A DNA stretch of 64,000 nt, taken from assembly GCA_013376985.1 (NCBI GenBank), contig JACABB010000001.1, forward strand, positions 3,560 through 67,559. Direction: 5' to 3'. Shown one piece after another: positions 62,703 through 64,000 of this stretch. The stretch comes from Bacteroidales bacterium (GTDB lineage Bacteria; Bacteroidota; Bacteroidia; Bacteroidales; Tenuifilaceae). The position numbers and the translations under genes are program-made. Numbering within the stretch: the stretch's first letter is position 1; each line of letters starts with the position of its first letter. The notes under the pieces were generated by a model. The model saw only the letters and a program-made list of their open reading frames with translations. It did not search any database and was not told the origin of the DNA.

Positions 62703-63734
62703 ATGAAACATAATGCACTTGTCTTTGGTTTAATTTTTTTTATAGGTTTCAGCACATTCTATTCTTGCAAAAAAGAAGATTCTTTTGTAAATACTCCACC
62801 AACTATTGAAAATCAACAATTTTCATTAAATGAAAATACTCCTAATGGAGTTATGGTTGATACAGTGAAGGCTACGGATATTGATAAAAACCAGAAACTT
62901 AAGTATTCAATTATCTCAGGTAACTTTGATGCAGCATTCAGAATTGACTCTCTTACGGGTATGATTTATGTTAACAATTCTTTAGCATTAGACTATGAAA
63001 AAGTTACAATATTTGAGCTTGGCGTTAGGGTTAAGGATGATTATAAAAATCCTTTAACTGCAAGTGCTAAGATCACTATAACTATAAATAATATTATCGA
63101 AATCCCAATCCCTCAAAATGGATTAGTTGCATACTATCCATTCAATGGTAATGCAAACGATGAAAGTGGAAACTCACACAATGGAATAGTATATGGAGCC
63201 TCGTTAACTACTGATAGACATCATAAAGCCAATAGTGCCTATGAGTTTAATGGAGTTAATAATTTCATCAATACCTTTTCAACGTTTGACTATGAATATA
63301 GAACAATATCGTTATGGGTATTTGCATACAATATGCAAGGTCTAAGTCCAAATAATCATGCTATTATCGCTCAGGATGACCCTTCGCTTTCGTATGGGAT
63401 TTTAGCAGCATCTTATGATAATGGAGTCCTCAAGGTTAATGCGGGTGGAAGTAGTGCCTCAGATATTTTCCAAACTAATCAAATTGCTGAGAATCGATGG
63501 TATCATTTAGTTATTGTTCGTGATGGAGTCATTACAAAGTACTATATTAATGGTGATTTAAAATATTCTGGGACTTCTGGCACATTAACAAGTTCTTCAG
63601 GCTCAAATCAACTTTTAATAGGTGTTGGTAGATCAAAAACCTTACAATTCTTTTCAGGGAAAATTGACGATCTTGCAATTTATAATAGAGTACTAAGTCC
63701 AAGTGAAATTAACACCATGTATGCTGTGAAATAA
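62703..63734 (+). CDS. Cadherin-repeat and LamG-domain surface lipoprotein
   Basis: A 343-residue lipoprotein starting at the ATG at 62703 (MKHNALVFGLIFF); the upstream in-frame TTG adds 17 residues that break up the signal. The lipobox ends in FYSC. The first domain (about 35-130) is cadherin-like: SLNENTPNGVMVDTVKATDIDKNQKLKYSI, FRIDSLTGMIYV, LDYEKV. The second is a LamG/concanavalin-type jelly roll: LVAYYPFNGNANDESGNSHNG, AYEFNGVNN, RWYHLVIVRDG, GKIDDLAIYNRVLS. It is expected on the outer surface, for carbohydrate or protein binding. Confidence 0.88.
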   Translation: MKHNALVFGLIFFIGFSTFYSCKKEDSFVNTPPTIENQQFSLNENTPNGVMVDTVKATDIDKNQKLKYSIISGNFDAAFRIDSLTGMIYVNNSLALDYEKVTIFELGVRVKDDYKNPLTASAKITITINNIIEIPIPQNGLVAYYPFNGNANDESGNSHNGIVYGASLTTDRHHKANSAYEFNGVNNFINTFSTFDYEYRTISLWVFAYNMQGLSPNNHAIIAQDDPSLSYGILAASYDNGVLKVNAGGSSASDIFQTNQIAENRWYHLVIVRDGVITKYYINGDLKYSGTSGTLTSSSGSNQLLIGVGRSKTLQFFSGKIDDLAIYNRVLSPSEINTMYAVK

Positions 63735-63746
63735 CCAGTTATTTCT

Positions 63747-63795
63747 AATTAAAAAAGAAGAACAATAGAAATTCTATTGTTCTTCTTTTTTAATT
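63747..63795 (+). terminator. Strong bidirectional-looking terminator
   Basis: Perfect 22-bp stem (63747-63768 with 63774-63795), core AAGAAGAACAATAG / CTATTGTTCTTCTT, with a five-base loop AAATT and A6/T6 tracts at its ends. It closes the cadherin/LamG gene. Confidence 0.88.
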
Positions 63796-63911
63796 GAATA
63801 TCGTTTCATTTAAGAGAATTTAATATTCCCTTATTATGAGAACTATTTAGATTTTCCCAATAATCGATACTATTTAGTAATATTGCATAACTCATAATCC
63901 AATACAATTAA

Positions 63912-64000
63912 TGCAGAAACAATTTAAAAATCTTTTAAAGGGAATTCTGATTTATGGTTTTGGCAACGTTTCGGTAAAACTTGTTGGTTTAGTATTACTG
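63912..64000 (+). CDS. Start of an oligosaccharide flippase-like protein (3' partial)
   Basis: From the ATG at 63912 the frame is open to the right edge: 29 full codons, reading LKGILIYGFGNVSVKLVGLVLL. The short basic N-terminus followed by a GLGN-like first membrane helix is typical of the Wzx/polysaccharide biosynthesis (MATE-like) flippase family. It suggests a polysaccharide gene cluster beyond the window. Only the first helix is visible. Confidence 0.6.

Overview
The window comes from a member of the Bacteroidota, most likely the order Bacteroidales. It is AT-rich. It carries a type IX secretion (T9SS) adhesin with a type B C-terminal signal, a PorP/SprF partner, lipoproteins with Bacteroidota-style lipoboxes, two TonB-dependent receptors, a GH92/GH2/GH20 glycan locus, and many copies of the phylum's TAnnTTTG -7 promoter element just upstream of genes. 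I found no rRNA, tRNA or CRISPR array.

Layout. 1-4.7 kb: the 3' part of a giant SprB-repeat adhesin and its PorP/SprF partner, closed by a terminator. 4.8-9.4 kb: DUF4296 lipoprotein, amidohydrolase, a hemerythrin-like protein (minus), radical SAM protein and glycosyltransferase. 9.35-12.8 kb: a cysteine operon (cysE, cysK/M, a 29-codon membrane mini-gene and a sodium:solute symporter) behind a leader with three consecutive Cys codons, a terminator and a perfectly matched antiterminator. 13.4-25.4 kb: a HAMP-GAF-PAS sensor, an rbfA-methyltransferase-permease operon (minus), trpS, two unknown membrane proteins, cysS, a NYN/cold-shock protein and a MuiA-like protein. 26-38.1 kb: a DUF3103 lipoprotein, then LacI regulator, MFS transporter, ROK kinase, GH20, GH2 beta-mannosidase and GH92 alpha-mannosidase, a set suited to N-glycan breakdown. 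38.1-43 kb: a mobile patch with three 151-bp palindromic elements (two inverted around a threonine-dehydrogenase-like gene), an IS110 element, and low-complexity spacer. 43-54.4 kb: class II ribonucleotide reductase and two TonB receptor loci. 54.6-64 kb: waaA, a 1151-residue outer-membrane barrel, an ECF sigma factor between two small membrane proteins, an unknown secreted protein, a MmcQ/YjbR protein, a cadherin/LamG lipoprotein and the start of a flippase.

The strongest new observation is the Cys-codon attenuator at 9355-9519. It appears to place cysteine synthesis and a transporter with a tiny membrane partner under cysteine control. Its parts (promoter, leader ORF with tandem TGT codons, 1:2 hairpin, 9-bp antiterminator, terminator with U-tract) are all visible in order. 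The mechanism is inferred from their arrangement and from known amino-acid attenuators.
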